Positions 1 to 8,895 of a stretch of DNA of 64,000 nucleotides are shown here, in pieces. A program made the translations under genes and the position numbers. The notes under the pieces are model-generated. The model was not told the origin of the DNA and did no database searches. It saw only the letters and a list, made by a program, of their open reading frames with translations. The DNA is taken from positions 186,001 through 250,000 of the forward strand of contig CBDESS010000001.1 in assembly GCA_965242605.1 (NCBI GenBank), read 5' to 3'. The first letter of the stretch is position 1. Each line of letters opens with the position of its first letter. The DNA is from JAAXHF01 sp965242605 (lineage in GTDB: Bacteria; Desulfobacterota; Binatia; Bin18).

Positions 1-1069
1 GGGTCTCAACCCGCACCCGGCGTTGCTCCCCATCGTCCTGTACCGCATAGCCGATACTGTACTGGGCGCGCAGCTCCTGGGCGATCGTCTGGGTGGCCTG
101 GGTCAGTGTCGATCGGATGCCCCGCACATCAGCCGTATTCAGCAGAAAATGTTTCCCGCCGGTCCGGGCGCTGATCTGTTGCAGGGTTTTGACATCGACC
201 CGCTCAACGCCCTGATTCGGCAGCATGGCATAGCGGCCAAGCATGATCCGCCGTCTGTCGCCGAGAAAGCTCTGGGGATTGCCAATGCCGATGGTATAGA
301 TGAGCACCCCGGAGCGCCGGGCCTCGTCAAGCATGGCATCAAGCGGGGTGAGGCTGGCGGTATCGTAGCCGTCGGTAATCACGATCAGGGCTTTTTTCTG
401 GTGGCGGCCACGTTTGACACGGCGCAGGCCGCCCACAATGGCATCGTGCAGCGCCGTTCCGCCAACCGGCCGCAGTTGGCTCACCGCCTGGACGAGCAGC
501 ATCCGGCTGTCGGTGAAGTCCTGGAGCAGGCTGAGCTGGTGGCTGAACTGTTCGAGAAAAACCTCATCGCCACGTTTGATCTGAGCAATAAACCCCCGGA
601 GGGCGTGACGGGCAGGACCTCTTTTGGCGCGCATACTGCCGCTGCCATCGACGACGAGCCCCAGGCTCACCTGCTCCCGGTGGCCGGCATTGAAGTAGAC
701 GATGTTCTGCGGCACACCATCGACAGACAGGCGAAAGTCCTGGGGTGTGAGGTCTGGAATATAGCTGCCCTCAAAATCCGTCACCGTCACCGTCACAACA
801 CGTCTCGGCCAGCGGGCAAGAGGCGGTGCTGGGGGCGAGGACGGATCGGACGCCCGGGGCGGAAGCGGACTTTGGGGTGCTGGTCTGTCGGAAGAGACGG
901 CTGGCGGGACGGTTTCCCGGCCGCCCCCGGGGGCAGCATCCTGGGCCCGGACCCCCGACACCATCAACACCAGCGTCAGCAGGCTGAGGAGCAAAACACA
1001 GGCGGGACGACGGCTGAGGTGCGGCCGGGGTGGCCCGGCGGCTGGGGACGCTGTGTGCAGCACATGCAT
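1..1069 (-). CDS. VWFA-related secreted protein, 3' end off the window
   Basis: The frame runs off the left edge, so about 356 residues are visible. Residues 26-42 form a hydrophobic signal segment ending in VRAQ, followed by a Pro/Ser-rich linker (45-85). From about residue 90 there is a beta-rich segment and then a von Willebrand A domain whose MIDAS reads DGSGS at 141-145, with later GGTALHD and ITDGYD segments supplying the other metal-site residues. This matches the 'VWFA-related' family common in Acidobacteria and related phyla, whose members are exported and bind ligands or partners through a metal; the substrate is unknown. The ATG at 1069 is chosen because it precedes the signal peptide. 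The long plus-strand open frame over the same bases is its antisense shadow. Confidence 0.85.
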   Translation of the reverse strand, partial: MHVLHTASPAAGPPRPHLSRRPACVLLLSLLTLVLMVSGVRAQDAAPGGGRETVPPAVSSDRPAPQSPLPPRASDPSSPPAPPLARWPRRVVTVTVTDFEGSYIPDLTPQDFRLSVDGVPQNIVYFNAGHREQVSLGLVVDGSGSMRAKRGPARHALRGFIAQIKRGDEVFLEQFSHQLSLLQDFTDSRMLLVQAVSQLRPVGGTALHDAIVGGLRRVKRGRHQKKALIVITDGYDTASLTPLDAMLDEARRSGVLIYTIGIGNPQSFLGDRRRIMLGRYAMLPNQGVERVDVKTLQQISARTGGKHFLLNTADVRGIRSTLTQATQTIAQELRAQYSIGYAVQDDGEQRRVRVET

Positions 1070-1145
1070 GACCGTGGCCCTTCTGCCGGCGAGCTTACCC
1101 CTCGCTCCGCTCAGGAACAAGGGGCGAGCGGAGTACGGCCCGCTC

Positions 1146-2102
1146 TCAGCGCGCCTCAGCGCGGAGTGCCGCAATTTTGTCCCGAATCTCGGCCGCGTCG
1201 TCGGCCCCCGGCACCAGGACCAAATAGCGGTCATAGGCCTGGGCCGCGGCCCGGAGATTGCCGGTCTCCTCAAAGGCCTGGCCGAGGTTGCGATGGACCG
1301 CGCCAAAGTTGGGGTCAAGGCGGAGAGCCATCATATACCCACCCATCGCTTCGCTGAGCCGGCCGGCCATACGGAACGCCTGGCCGAGCATATTGCAGGC
1401 TTCGACATAATTGGGCTTGAGGCGCATGGCAATCAGAAAGGCCGCGGCCGCGGCCGACGCATCGCTCTTGGCCAGCAGGCGTGTGCCGCGCCGAAAGTGG
1501 TCCTGAGCCGAGCCGGCGGCCGGCGTTGGCGTTGTGCCGGATTCGAGAGCCTGGCGCAGCGCGGCAGTTTCAGGGCTGGCCGGAGCTGCTTCCAGATAGC
1601 GACGGTAGGCTTCGTGCGCGCCCTCTCTATCGCCACGTTGTTCCAGAGCGTTGCCGAGGTTGTAGTAGGCCTGGGCGTTCAGCCGGGTTGCCCGGCGGAA
1701 GGCGGCAATCGCGCCGTCGAGGTCGCCCCGGTCGTACAGGGCTAAGCCGAGGCTATGGGCGGCATCAACCCGGTCCGGTTGGAGGTCAAGCGCCTGTTGG
1801 AGGGCGCTGACAGCCGCCGGGATTTTGCGGTGGAAATAGGAGGCCATACCCATATTGGTGTGCGCTTCAACCAGCTTGGGGTCTATCCGCAGAGCCTTGG
1901 TATAGGCTTTGACCGCGGCTTCCCAATCGCCCCGACTCAGGGCGGAGTTGCCGCGCTGCATATGCTCTTGGACCGCGGGGTTGGGGTGTGACACGGGCGG
2001 GGCGAAAGGAGGGGTGAGCTGGCCGGCAGCCCGGCCGGCCAGCCCGACAAGGGCGAGCAGCCCCATCAGCAGTGTTGCGGTGCGGCGCACGAGGGTCATC
2101 AT
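1146..2102 (-). CDS. Exported TPR-repeat protein
   Basis: This is a protein of 318 residues. The start is placed at the MMTLVRR double methionine because a signal peptide follows directly (hydrophobic LLMGLLALVGLAGRAAG); the frame is open 93 nt further upstream, into the divergent neighbour. After the signal there are consecutive 34-residue TPR units (for example ALSRGDWEAAVKAYTKALRIDP, GMASYFHRKIPAAVSALQQAL, YYNLGNALEQRGDREGAHEAY), a short Ala/Thr-rich break near residue 190, and three more TPRs. TPR solenoids are protein-binding scaffolds; no enzymatic domain is visible. It lies 77 nt downstream of the VWA gene's start in the same direction, so the two may be co-transcribed as an envelope complex, which is inference. 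Confidence 0.8.
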   Translation of the reverse strand: MMTLVRRTATLLMGLLALVGLAGRAAGQLTPPFAPPVSHPNPAVQEHMQRGNSALSRGDWEAAVKAYTKALRIDPKLVEAHTNMGMASYFHRKIPAAVSALQQALDLQPDRVDAAHSLGLALYDRGDLDGAIAAFRRATRLNAQAYYNLGNALEQRGDREGAHEAYRRYLEAAPASPETAALRQALESGTTPTPAAGSAQDHFRRGTRLLAKSDASAAAAAFLIAMRLKPNYVEACNMLGQAFRMAGRLSEAMGGYMMALRLDPNFGAVHRNLGQAFEETGNLRAAAQAYDRYLVLVPGADDAAEIRDKIAALRAEAR

Positions 2103-2173
2103 ACACCACAGGCCGGAGAGTCCAAGATGGGGGCTTGTCCTGCCTGGCCGGCTGTGATTATAGGATAATATCC

Positions 2174-2743
2174 ATGTCGCCCGTTGAAACCGCACCGTCC
2201 CCGCTGACCCTGTTGTTGAGCCTGCTTGTCCTGCTGCTCAGCCTCGGTGTGCTCGTGCCGCTGGTCGTCGTGCTGCTGGCCGCCTTCCAGGCTGTCTTTG
2301 GCGGCTTTTTTGAGCGGGCCGCCTTTCGGCGTTCGGGTGTGCGCTGCGGCCAGGGCGACGCCCTGATTGAGCAGGGCGACTTTGCCGCCGCCGTCCGGCT
2401 GTTTGGCGAGGCGTTTTTTCTGCGCCCCGTCCGCCGCGACCCCGAGCTGTTGTCCGATATTGCCAATTACCACACCGGTCTGCTGAGTCGCCTGCTCACC
2501 ATTGCCGACGAGATGGGCAAAGGCGTAACCCACCTGCCGTCTCTGGCCGTGGTAGACCGTCTGCTGGACGAGCGACTTGAGATGCAGCTCGCCTACTTCC
2601 GGGCGCGCAAACGCCGAGACACCGAGCAGATGCGGAACACCCAAGAACGTCTCAAAAACAATCAAAAGCTGACCCGGCTGGCCATCAACCGCCTGCTGGA
2701 CGAAATCCGGTCTTCTTCGGAAGAGCGCGTACAGTATCATTAG
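2174..2743 (+). CDS. Bitopic membrane protein of unknown function
   Basis: This gene encodes 189 residues. Residues 9-45 are strongly hydrophobic (runs of LLLSLLVLLLSLGVLVPLVVV), giving one or two membrane helices. The remainder is charged and predicted helical: a TPR-like QGDFAAAVRLFGEAFFLRP segment near 75, then an Arg/Lys/Glu-rich helix ending in EERVQYH. I do not recognise a named family. It is divergent from the exported TPR gene across 71 nt, which probably holds both promoters, and the next gene starts 22 nt downstream. Confidence 0.65.
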   Translation: MSPVETAPSPLTLLLSLLVLLLSLGVLVPLVVVLLAAFQAVFGGFFERAAFRRSGVRCGQGDALIEQGDFAAAVRLFGEAFFLRPVRRDPELLSDIANYHTGLLSRLLTIADEMGKGVTHLPSLAVVDRLLDERLEMQLAYFRARKRRDTEQMRNTQERLKNNQKLTRLAINRLLDEIRSSSEERVQYH

Positions 2744-2753
2744 CCCCATCCCC

Positions 2754-2758
2754 AGGAG
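2754..2758 (+). promoter_or_regulatory. Shine-Dalgarno AGGAG that sets a CTG start
   Basis: AGGAG lies 7 nt upstream of CTG 2766. No in-frame ATG, GTG or TTG exists between here and the conserved N-terminal region of the aminotransferase, and the first in-frame ATG (3027) would remove about 87 residues of the fold. The spacing and strength make CTG 2766 the best start. Confidence 0.55.
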
Positions 2759-2765
2759 CGCCACG

Positions 2766-3986
2766 CTGGATGTCACCGCGATCAAGGCCGACTTTCCGGG
2801 TACTTCGCAACAGGTCTACCTGAATACCGCCGGCGTTGGTCTGCCTCCCCGCTCAGCCCTGGACGCCGTACAGCGGGTCTGTCGGCTGCTGGGCCAGGGA
2901 CCGGCCCAACTGGGCTATGGTGACTACTACCGGGCGCTTGGCGAGTCGGCTGTCAAGGCAAAAAACGAGGCCGCCCGACTGCTGTGCGCCAGCCCCCGGG
3001 AAATCGCGTGTATTGATGATACAACGATGGGGCTGAATATCGCCCTGGCAGCCCTGCCCTTTGAGCCGGGCGATAACATTGTGCTGTGTGACCTGGAGTA
3101 TCCGCAGGTGGCGGTCAGCGCCAGCCACCTCCAGCAGCACAGCCAGGTTGAGGTCCGCGTGGCCCGTCATACCGGGGGTGTGGTCAGCCTTGACGACTAC
3201 GCCAGCCTGGTTGATGAGCGCACCCGGCTCATGCTGGTCAGCTCGGTCCAGTGGATCAACGGCCTGCGGATGGACTTGGCCGGCTTCTCTGAGTTGGCCG
3301 AAGAACGCGGGTGTTTCCTGGTGGTTGACGCCATTCAGCAACTCGGGGCTGTCCCGCTTGACCTGAGCGGGCTGCGGGTCGATTTTCTGGCGGCCGGCGG
3401 CCAGAAATGGCTGAACGCGCCGTTTGGTGCCGGCCTCTTGTACATCTCACAGCGGGTCCACGACCAGCTTCAGCCCGGCCTGGCCCACGGTCTGTTCGCC
3501 TACGATGAACCGCCCGGCGGCTGGCTCACCTATCTGGGCGACCCGGGCCTGACCCCGTTTGTGTCTCTGCCCCTGGCGGCGGACGCCCGGCGGTTTGAAA
3601 TCCACGGGATGCCCAAGATGCTGGGCACGGCCGGCCTGGCCGAATCGCTGGCCTATGTGAACCGCCTCGACCGGGACGCGCTCCTTGAGCATATCCTTGG
3701 CCTGGGCGATTTTCTGATTGAGGAGCTGGCCCGAAGGAACATCCGGGTCTGGACGCCAAGCCAAGCGCGGCTGCGGTCCGGCATTGTCACCTGCGAGCCT
3801 TTTCCCGAGGCCGAGCGCGTCCATCGGCTTGACCAAGCCCTCGGGGGCCAGCAGATATACCCGACCGTCCGCTACTGTTCGGGGATCGGCGGGCTGCGTA
3901 TCTCGATGCACTACTACACCGAGCGGGCCGACCTCGAAGCCCTGCTGGCCGCCCTGGACGAACACCTCAAGCGGCCGGAGCCATGA
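2766..3986 (+). CDS. Aminotransferase class V (PLP-dependent, cysteine desulfurase/epimerase-like)
   Basis: This protein of 406 residues (from the CTG start) has the fold-type I PLP layout. An N-terminal YLNTAGVGLPP segment, the IDDTTMGLNIA phosphate-binding loop, the DAIQQLGA aspartate motif and the GGQKWLNAPFG motif, whose K214 would form the Schiff base, are all present. It resembles the isopenicillin-N-epimerase/cysteine-desulfurase-like branch of class V. No catalytic-loop cysteine in the usual SufS position is obvious, so a desulfurase role is not supported and the substrate is unknown. Its TGA overlaps the ATG of the following HAD gene (ATGA), so the two are translationally coupled. 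Confidence 0.8.
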   Translation: MDVTAIKADFPGTSQQVYLNTAGVGLPPRSALDAVQRVCRLLGQGPAQLGYGDYYRALGESAVKAKNEAARLLCASPREIACIDDTTMGLNIALAALPFEPGDNIVLCDLEYPQVAVSASHLQQHSQVEVRVARHTGGVVSLDDYASLVDERTRLMLVSSVQWINGLRMDLAGFSELAEERGCFLVVDAIQQLGAVPLDLSGLRVDFLAAGGQKWLNAPFGAGLLYISQRVHDQLQPGLAHGLFAYDEPPGGWLTYLGDPGLTPFVSLPLAADARRFEIHGMPKMLGTAGLAESLAYVNRLDRDALLEHILGLGDFLIEELARRNIRVWTPSQARLRSGIVTCEPFPEAERVHRLDQALGGQQIYPTVRYCSGIGGLRISMHYYTERADLEALLAALDEHLKRPEP

Positions 3987-4693
3987 CCCGGCTCAAAGCG
4001 GTCTTCTTTGACGCCGCCGGCACCCTGATTACTGTGGACGGCTCTGTCGGCGGCATCTACACCGAGCTGGCCCGGCAACACGGCAAAGCGGTGGACACGG
4101 CCGATGTGGAAGCCGGCTTTCGCCGCGCATTTGCCGCCGCCCCGGTCATGGCTTTTCCCGGAGCCGCGGCCGGCGATATCCCGACGCTGGAAAAACAATG
4201 GTGGCGGGATGTGGTCGGCCAAGTCTTCTCTCCGCTCGGGCCGTTTCCCGGCTTTGGCAGCTTTTTTGACGAGTTGTATGACTTTTTTGCCCAGCCCCGC
4301 GTCTGGCGGCTCTACCCTGACACCCGACCGACGCTGGCCGCCCTGCGCGCCCGAGGGCTGCGGCTGGGGGTCATCTCAAACTTTGACTCGCGGCTGTTTG
4401 GGCTGCTTGAGGGGCTGGGCATTGCCGGGTTTTTTGATCCGGTTGTTATTTCGACCCGGGCCGGCACGGCCAAACCAGAGGCCGCGATCTTCGGCCACGC
4501 CCTGGCCCACCACGCGCTGGCCCCTGAACACGCCGTCCATGTCGGAGACAGCTATGAGATGGATATCCTGGGGGCCCGGACGGCCGGCCTCCAGCCGGTC
4601 CTGATTGACCGCCAGGCCGAGGCGTCCGGGCCGCCCGCCCATCTGTCCGTCACCAGCCTCACCCAGCTCCCGGCCCTGCTCGCCCGTGTATAG
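3983..4693 (+). CDS. HAD-superfamily hydrolase
   Basis: This gene encodes 236 residues with all four haloacid dehalogenase motifs: motif I FFDAAGTL near residue 9 (nucleophile Asp followed by Ala-Ala-Gly-Thr), motif II VISNFDS, motif III lysine in TAKPEAAIF, and motif IV HVGDSYEMDILGA. A helical cap sits between motifs I and II. It belongs to the small phosphatase/HDHD3-like group, which usually hydrolyses phosphomonoesters; the substrate cannot be read from sequence. The start overlaps the upstream aminotransferase stop by 4 nt, suggesting a shared pathway or a repair role. Confidence 0.85.
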   Translation: MTRLKAVFFDAAGTLITVDGSVGGIYTELARQHGKAVDTADVEAGFRRAFAAAPVMAFPGAAAGDIPTLEKQWWRDVVGQVFSPLGPFPGFGSFFDELYDFFAQPRVWRLYPDTRPTLAALRARGLRLGVISNFDSRLFGLLEGLGIAGFFDPVVISTRAGTAKPEAAIFGHALAHHALAPEHAVHVGDSYEMDILGARTAGLQPVLIDRQAEASGPPAHLSVTSLTQLPALLARV

Positions 4694-4776
4694 CGGGTAT
4701 CCCCCGCCTGCTTTGCGCTTCCGCCCCAGGCTGGCTATAACAGCGACCATATTCCGGTTCGCACAAGGAGGACGCC

Positions 4777-5715
4777 ATGCCAGGACGTGAAGCCATTCCA
4801 CGGGTCAGCAACTGGGGCCGCTGGGGCAAAGACGACGAAAAAGGCACCGCCAATTTCATCACCCCGGAGGTGATTGTCGCCGCCGCCCGGCTGGTCAAAA
4901 AAGGGGCGGTGTTCTGCTGCTGTATTCCCATTGACCAGAACGGCCCGGTCTTTCCGACCCGCACCCCGCCGCAGCGTTTTATGTCGATTCTGAATGTACC
5001 CGTCAGCGAGGTCGGGCTGGCCGGCTCGGCGATTGCCAACGACGATTACATCACCATGTATCTTCAGGGCTCAACCCAGTGGGACAGCCTAGCCCACGTC
5101 GGCTACGACGACAAGTTCTACAACGACGCCGACACCAGCACCGTCACCGCCCACGGCGGAGCGGCCAGAAACGACATCGGCAAGCTCTACCAGTCGTTTG
5201 TCACCCGCGGCGTGCTGCTCGACATGGTTCGCTACAAGGGCTGCGAAGCGGACGGCCACCTGCCCAGGGACTACCCGATTACCATCGCCGACCTCGACGG
5301 CTGCTGCCAGGCCCAGGGGGTTGAGGTCAGGAGCGGGGACGCCCTGTGTATTCGCACCGGCTGGGTTGCGTACTGGTACACGCTGGAGACCGCGGAGGAC
5401 AAGGATGCCTATTTTCACGCCCAGCCGGGCGTGTCGGTGGCAACCGCGGAGTGGGTGCATCGCAAAGAGATCGCCTGTATTGCCGTGGACAACATCGCCG
5501 TCGAGCGCCTGCCCTCAGAAGTGGACGGCGAGTTCATCCCCTTCCATCAGGTCGCCATTCGGGACCTGGGTCTAACGCTGGGCGAGATCTTCACCTTTGA
5601 GGAGTTGGCCAAGGACTGCGCGGCTGACGGCGTGTACGAGTTTCTGTGGGTTGCCCCGCCGCTGCACCTCCCCAACGCGGTCGGCAGCCCCCTCAACCCC
5701 CTGGCGATTAAGTGA
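4777..5715 (+). CDS. Cyclase / kynurenine formamidase-like hydrolase
   Basis: The product has 312 residues and matches the cyclase family (metal-dependent hydrolases related to KynB). A degenerate metal-binding signature is seen as STQWDSLAHVGYDD around residue 95-110, where the family has HxGTHxDxxxH; further conserved parts are RGVLLDMVRYKG, LCIRTGWVAYWY and IACIAVDNIAVE. Members hydrolyse amides or lactone-like bonds, but the ligand set here is incomplete (Gln replaces the second His), so activity is uncertain. A strong AAGGAGGA site lies just before ATG 4777. It stands alone, 83 nt after the HAD gene. Confidence 0.8.
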   Translation: MPGREAIPRVSNWGRWGKDDEKGTANFITPEVIVAAARLVKKGAVFCCCIPIDQNGPVFPTRTPPQRFMSILNVPVSEVGLAGSAIANDDYITMYLQGSTQWDSLAHVGYDDKFYNDADTSTVTAHGGAARNDIGKLYQSFVTRGVLLDMVRYKGCEADGHLPRDYPITIADLDGCCQAQGVEVRSGDALCIRTGWVAYWYTLETAEDKDAYFHAQPGVSVATAEWVHRKEIACIAVDNIAVERLPSEVDGEFIPFHQVAIRDLGLTLGEIFTFEELAKDCAADGVYEFLWVAPPLHLPNAVGSPLNPLAIK

Positions 5716-6071
5716 AAAGACGGGTGGACGGCGGTAGTCGGGGATGCGTAACGTAGAGGCGGTCCATCTCCGGGTCAGCGCCAGAGAAGCGGCGAAACGG
5801 TCCGAACGAACTGGAGAACCAGCCGACGCCCTCCCCCCACACGGTTCTCTTGGCGTTCCGGCGAGAGGAGAACATAATTGACCCCTGACCCCCATTTTGT
5901 CGGATTTTCGCATCTGCGACGCTTGGGGGGTTGTGTGCCGGCCGCCCCCGGCCCGTCCATTTATCTTCCGAGTGACCGATCAAATCAACACTGATTTCAC
6001 CAGACCCTTTACCTGTCGTAATCCAGTGAGATCAGTCCTCACGAGTGAGGGGGCACCGATTGCGCTGGCCA
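5716..6071. other. Gene-free stretch between cyclase and methylase
   Basis: No frame with coding character is visible in these 356 bases. It contains short G- and C-rich runs and a TTGACCCCTGACCCCC segment near 5877-5893, whose complement resembles the GGGGTCAGG strings often seen near small transposase remnants. That resemblance is weak and no transposase frame remains. Confidence 0.4.
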
Positions 6072-7097
6072 TCAGGCTCTGGGCAGGCTTGTGTACGCCG
6101 CCCGCTCCTCCAACACCCTGTCAATTCCGGTCATCCACTCCAAATCTCTGCCAATAACGAGTTCGGTCATTGCCGCGTGGTGGGTATTTTTCATGGAGAT
6201 GGGCTTCGCTGCAAGGCCGTGTTTTCTCGCAAGCTCTCTCACTTCTTCTGCGTTGTCGTAGGTCATAATAAAATCGCCGTGTATGTGCTCACACGCCGCG
6301 AACAGCGCTTCGTGATCGACGTCACAATGCGTATACAGGCGGCGTCCCGCTTGCTTCCCGCCGGCCGTATAGGGAGGATCGATAAAAAAGACGACCTCTT
6401 CGTTCTCTTTGTAGTGTTCGACTGTCTGAAAGGCGTCTCCGTGCTCAAAAGACAGCCTGTCCCGTGTCAGGTGAATCTCCCGCAGACGCCTGGCAAGTGT
6501 CTCAGGATACCAGCGTGAAAGCAGGCCTTTCCCCGCTTCTCCATGCTTGAGAAATCCGGCTCCCGACGCCAGAATCCCCCCGTGAAATGTCCGGTTTTTC
6601 AGGATGGTTTGAAACGCTCGCTGTTTCGTCACTGTGCGCTTTGTCTTGAGCTCGCGCAGCGCGTTCTCTTTCGACATGTCAAAGGTGAGTATTCGTGAGG
6701 CAAGCCATTCTGCTTCACCATCAAGAATGGTCTGCCATACGGCCGCTATCTCCTCGTCAAGCTCAACCATCAACGCGGCGTCAACCAGGTTTTCAAACAC
6801 TGCCGTTAAGGAAACGATACCGCCGCCGGTAAACAGCTCAATCAAAAGATGCGGACGCTGTGGTTGACTGCGAAGCCACTCCCGAAGACGAGGAACAAAC
6901 CAGGTCTTCCCGCCCGGATACCGAAATGGACTTCGCTGGGGGACAGACGCAACGTTCACCGCCTTCATCCCCTGCAAGAGGCCGGAGCGTGACTGCGACC
7001 GGTCATCGTCACACTCCGGCCTCGGTCCGGCCGCCCCCGGAGAAGTCTCCGGTTCAGCCGAAGGGTCCGCGGCTTCACCGAACAGCGACTTCTGCAT
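6072..7097 (-). CDS. D12-class (Dam-like) DNA adenine N6-methyltransferase
   Basis: This gene encodes 341 residues (298 if translation begins at the internal MKAVNV, position 6968). Motifs of the D12/Dam class appear in order: PFRYPGGK near residue 58, ELFTGGG (AdoMet-binding motif I) near 88, and the catalytic FFIDPPYTAGG near 240. These enzymes transfer a methyl group to N6 of adenine. It lies 4 nt downstream of a NotI-family endonuclease gene, with a GGAG inside that gene's end, so it is the cognate protecting methylase by position. It lacks an obvious DpnII-like recognition insert; specificity is unknown. Confidence 0.85.
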   Translation of the reverse strand: MQKSLFGEAADPSAEPETSPGAAGPRPECDDDRSQSRSGLLQGMKAVNVASVPQRSPFRYPGGKTWFVPRLREWLRSQPQRPHLLIELFTGGGIVSLTAVFENLVDAALMVELDEEIAAVWQTILDGEAEWLASRILTFDMSKENALRELKTKRTVTKQRAFQTILKNRTFHGGILASGAGFLKHGEAGKGLLSRWYPETLARRLREIHLTRDRLSFEHGDAFQTVEHYKENEEVVFFIDPPYTAGGKQAGRRLYTHCDVDHEALFAACEHIHGDFIMTYDNAEEVRELARKHGLAAKPISMKNTHHAAMTELVIGRDLEWMTGIDRVLEERAAYTSLPRA

Positions 7098-7101
7098 GGA
7101 A

Positions 7102-7974
7102 CTATGCTCCAGGCGAGCCTTGGTTGGTTGGTGTAGACGGCTGCTTTTCGTCCACCTTGGCCTGAAGCAATTTCACAAAATTCTCCATCCTGCCAACTTC
7201 TGGCCGGGCTATCGTGTTCAGGGCTTCCAGGAATTTTGTGTAGACGACCTGGGTTTTTGTCAATTTGTATCCGGGGACTGCGGCGTCGAGAACGAGGTCA
7301 TACACCAGCCAAGCCACTTCGGCCTCAGATGGTGCTACTTCTTCCAAAGCGGGGAGGGTATTGAAGAAAGAACGGTCTGAAGCGACCGCCATTTTCTTCT
7401 TCCAAGTGTGAAGAATCCCGCCCTTGAACATCAGTTGGGGGGCTAAACGTTTTCGGGACGATGACAGAAAGTCAGGACGGGGATAGTTGGGACGATTCGT
7501 CCAGTCCATTGAGGCATTCGCCCTGCAATCCGACATGTAATGCGAGAATGGCTCTCGTACATTTCCAGAAATGTACACAGCCTGAATCTCTAAGGAGCCA
7601 AAGTCGTAGACCCTTCCATTCTGGTCATACGCAGCTAACACCAGGTCGATATTCCCGGCAGACTTCCCATCAGAATCGGCCAGTCTTACCTCGGTCAATG
7701 GAGTCCAGTCGGCTCCTTCAGGGAAGAAGAAATCCGCAGCATCGGCGGCGACAAGCCAATTTTCACGAAACCGGATTGGACAGGTAATGACCGTGCTGTC
7801 CTGGTGGTAAATGCTACAGACCCCGAGGGGAGCTTTGGCCTTGTCCTTGGTGCAACCCGGTACCTTATTGTTGAATGGACAAAGTTTGTTCTCCCGATGG
7901 CGTATTGCCCGCGGACGAAAATCTGTCGGCAAATGGCCGAAAACCTCCGCCAGGGGCTGATTTTCGTTTTGCAT
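7102..7974 (-). CDS. NotI-family type II restriction endonuclease
   Basis: The product has 290 residues. The N-terminal third holds four cysteines (C32, C41, C53, C65) in the pattern CPFNNKVPGC, GVCSIYH and TCPI, matching the Cys4 iron-binding fold of NotI-type enzymes. The PD-(D/E)XK core follows, with GNIDLVL (D110) and the SLEIQAVY motif giving E129-x-Q131, the ExQ variant of the NotI active site. It is shorter than NotI (383 residues). A GAGG site precedes ATG 7974. It would cut unmethylated invading DNA, with the downstream D12 methylase protecting the host. Confidence 0.8.
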   Translation of the reverse strand: MQNENQPLAEVFGHLPTDFRPRAIRHRENKLCPFNNKVPGCTKDKAKAPLGVCSIYHQDSTVITCPIRFRENWLVAADAADFFFPEGADWTPLTEVRLADSDGKSAGNIDLVLAAYDQNGRVYDFGSLEIQAVYISGNVREPFSHYMSDCRANASMDWTNRPNYPRPDFLSSSRKRLAPQLMFKGGILHTWKKKMAVASDRSFFNTLPALEEVAPSEAEVAWLVYDLVLDAAVPGYKLTKTQVVYTKFLEALNTIARPEVGRMENFVKLLQAKVDEKQPSTPTNQGSPGA

Positions 7975-8009
7975 CGTTCCTCTATCGGCACGGGACAGCC
8001 AGGCAGGGC

Positions 8010-8849
8010 CTATCCGGCCAGGGCCCGCAGACGGGCGATGCGCTCTTCCAGCGGCGGGTGGGTGCTGAAGAAGCGGGTCAGTGACTGACCGTTCAGCGGA
8101 TTGACAATAAAGAAATGCGCCGTCTGGGGCGAGGCGTCCATTGGAACGCGCTCCGAGGCCAAGCCCAGCTTTGACAGGGCCGAGGCCAGGCCCAGCGGGT
8201 CGCCGCTCATCGCCGCCCCGGTCCGGTCCGCGGCAAACTCACGGGTGCGGGAGATCGCCATCTGAATAATCGTGGCCGCCAGCGGGGCCAGAAAGGCCAT
8301 GACCAGCATCCCGACCATGCCCCCGCCGTCCTCGTCGTCTTCGCTGCGGCCCAGGCCGAAGATCGCCGCCCACTGGGCCATATTGGCCAGCATCATGATC
8401 ACCCCGGCCAGGGTGGCGGCAACCGAGCTGATCAGGATATCGCGGTTTTTGACATGGGCCAGCTCGTGGGCCAGTACCCCGGTCAGCTCGCGCTCGTCCA
8501 TCAGCCGCAGAATGCCCTCTGTCACGGCCACCGCGGCGTGCTTGGGGTCGCGGCCGGTCGCAAAAGCGTTCGCCCCCTCGGACGGAATGACGTACAGCTT
8601 GGGCATTGGCAGCCCGGCCCGCACGGTCAGGTTGCGGACGATCCGGTGCAACTGCGGTGCCTGGGTCTCAGTCGCCTCCCGTGCCGCGTACATGCGCAGC
8701 ACAATTCTGTCCGAGAACCAATAACTGCCGAAGTTCATCACTACGGCAAAAAGAAAAGCGATCACCAGACCGCCCTGGCCGCCCATGTACTGGCCAAACA
8801 GCAGGATTCCACCGGTCAGCGCACCTAACAGCATCGTTGTTCGCAGCAT
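8010..8849 (-). CDS. htpX: Protease HtpX homologue (M48 family)
   Basis: This is a membrane zinc metalloprotease of 279 residues, the usual HtpX length. Two N-terminal membrane helices (about 4-20 and 26-46) precede the zinc motif HELAH at 128-132. Two further hydrophobic segments follow (IMMLANMAQWAAIFG and MLVMAFLAPLAATII), and SRTREFAADRTGA supplies the third zinc ligand Glu. HtpX degrades misfolded inner-membrane proteins during envelope stress. ATG 8849 is preceded by AGGAGGT at good spacing. Confidence 0.95.
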   Translation of the reverse strand: MLRTTMLLGALTGGILLFGQYMGGQGGLVIAFLFAVVMNFGSYWFSDRIVLRMYAAREATETQAPQLHRIVRNLTVRAGLPMPKLYVIPSEGANAFATGRDPKHAAVAVTEGILRLMDERELTGVLAHELAHVKNRDILISSVAATLAGVIMMLANMAQWAAIFGLGRSEDDEDGGGMVGMLVMAFLAPLAATIIQMAISRTREFAADRTGAAMSGDPLGLASALSKLGLASERVPMDASPQTAHFFIVNPLNGQSLTRFFSTHPPLEERIARLRALAG

Positions 8850-8895
8850 GAATTCTACCTCCTTGCCACTACGGTAAGACCGCCCCCCGGGGCTG

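Noticed and set aside
23..1357. Plus-strand open frame of 444 codons
   Set aside because: It is antisense to the VWA-domain gene, lacks any domain, and reads through low-complexity Arg/Pro/Gly; the minus frame has a signal peptide and MIDAS motif.
2766..3986. Cysteine desulfurase (SufS/IscS) call
   Set aside because: The PLP lysine is clear, but no active-site cysteine loop was found, so only the class V call is kept.
5716..6071. Group II intron end or IS remnant
   Set aside because: The short string resembling GGGGTCAGG and a hairpin-like stretch were noted, but no transposase, reverse transcriptase or terminal repeats are present.
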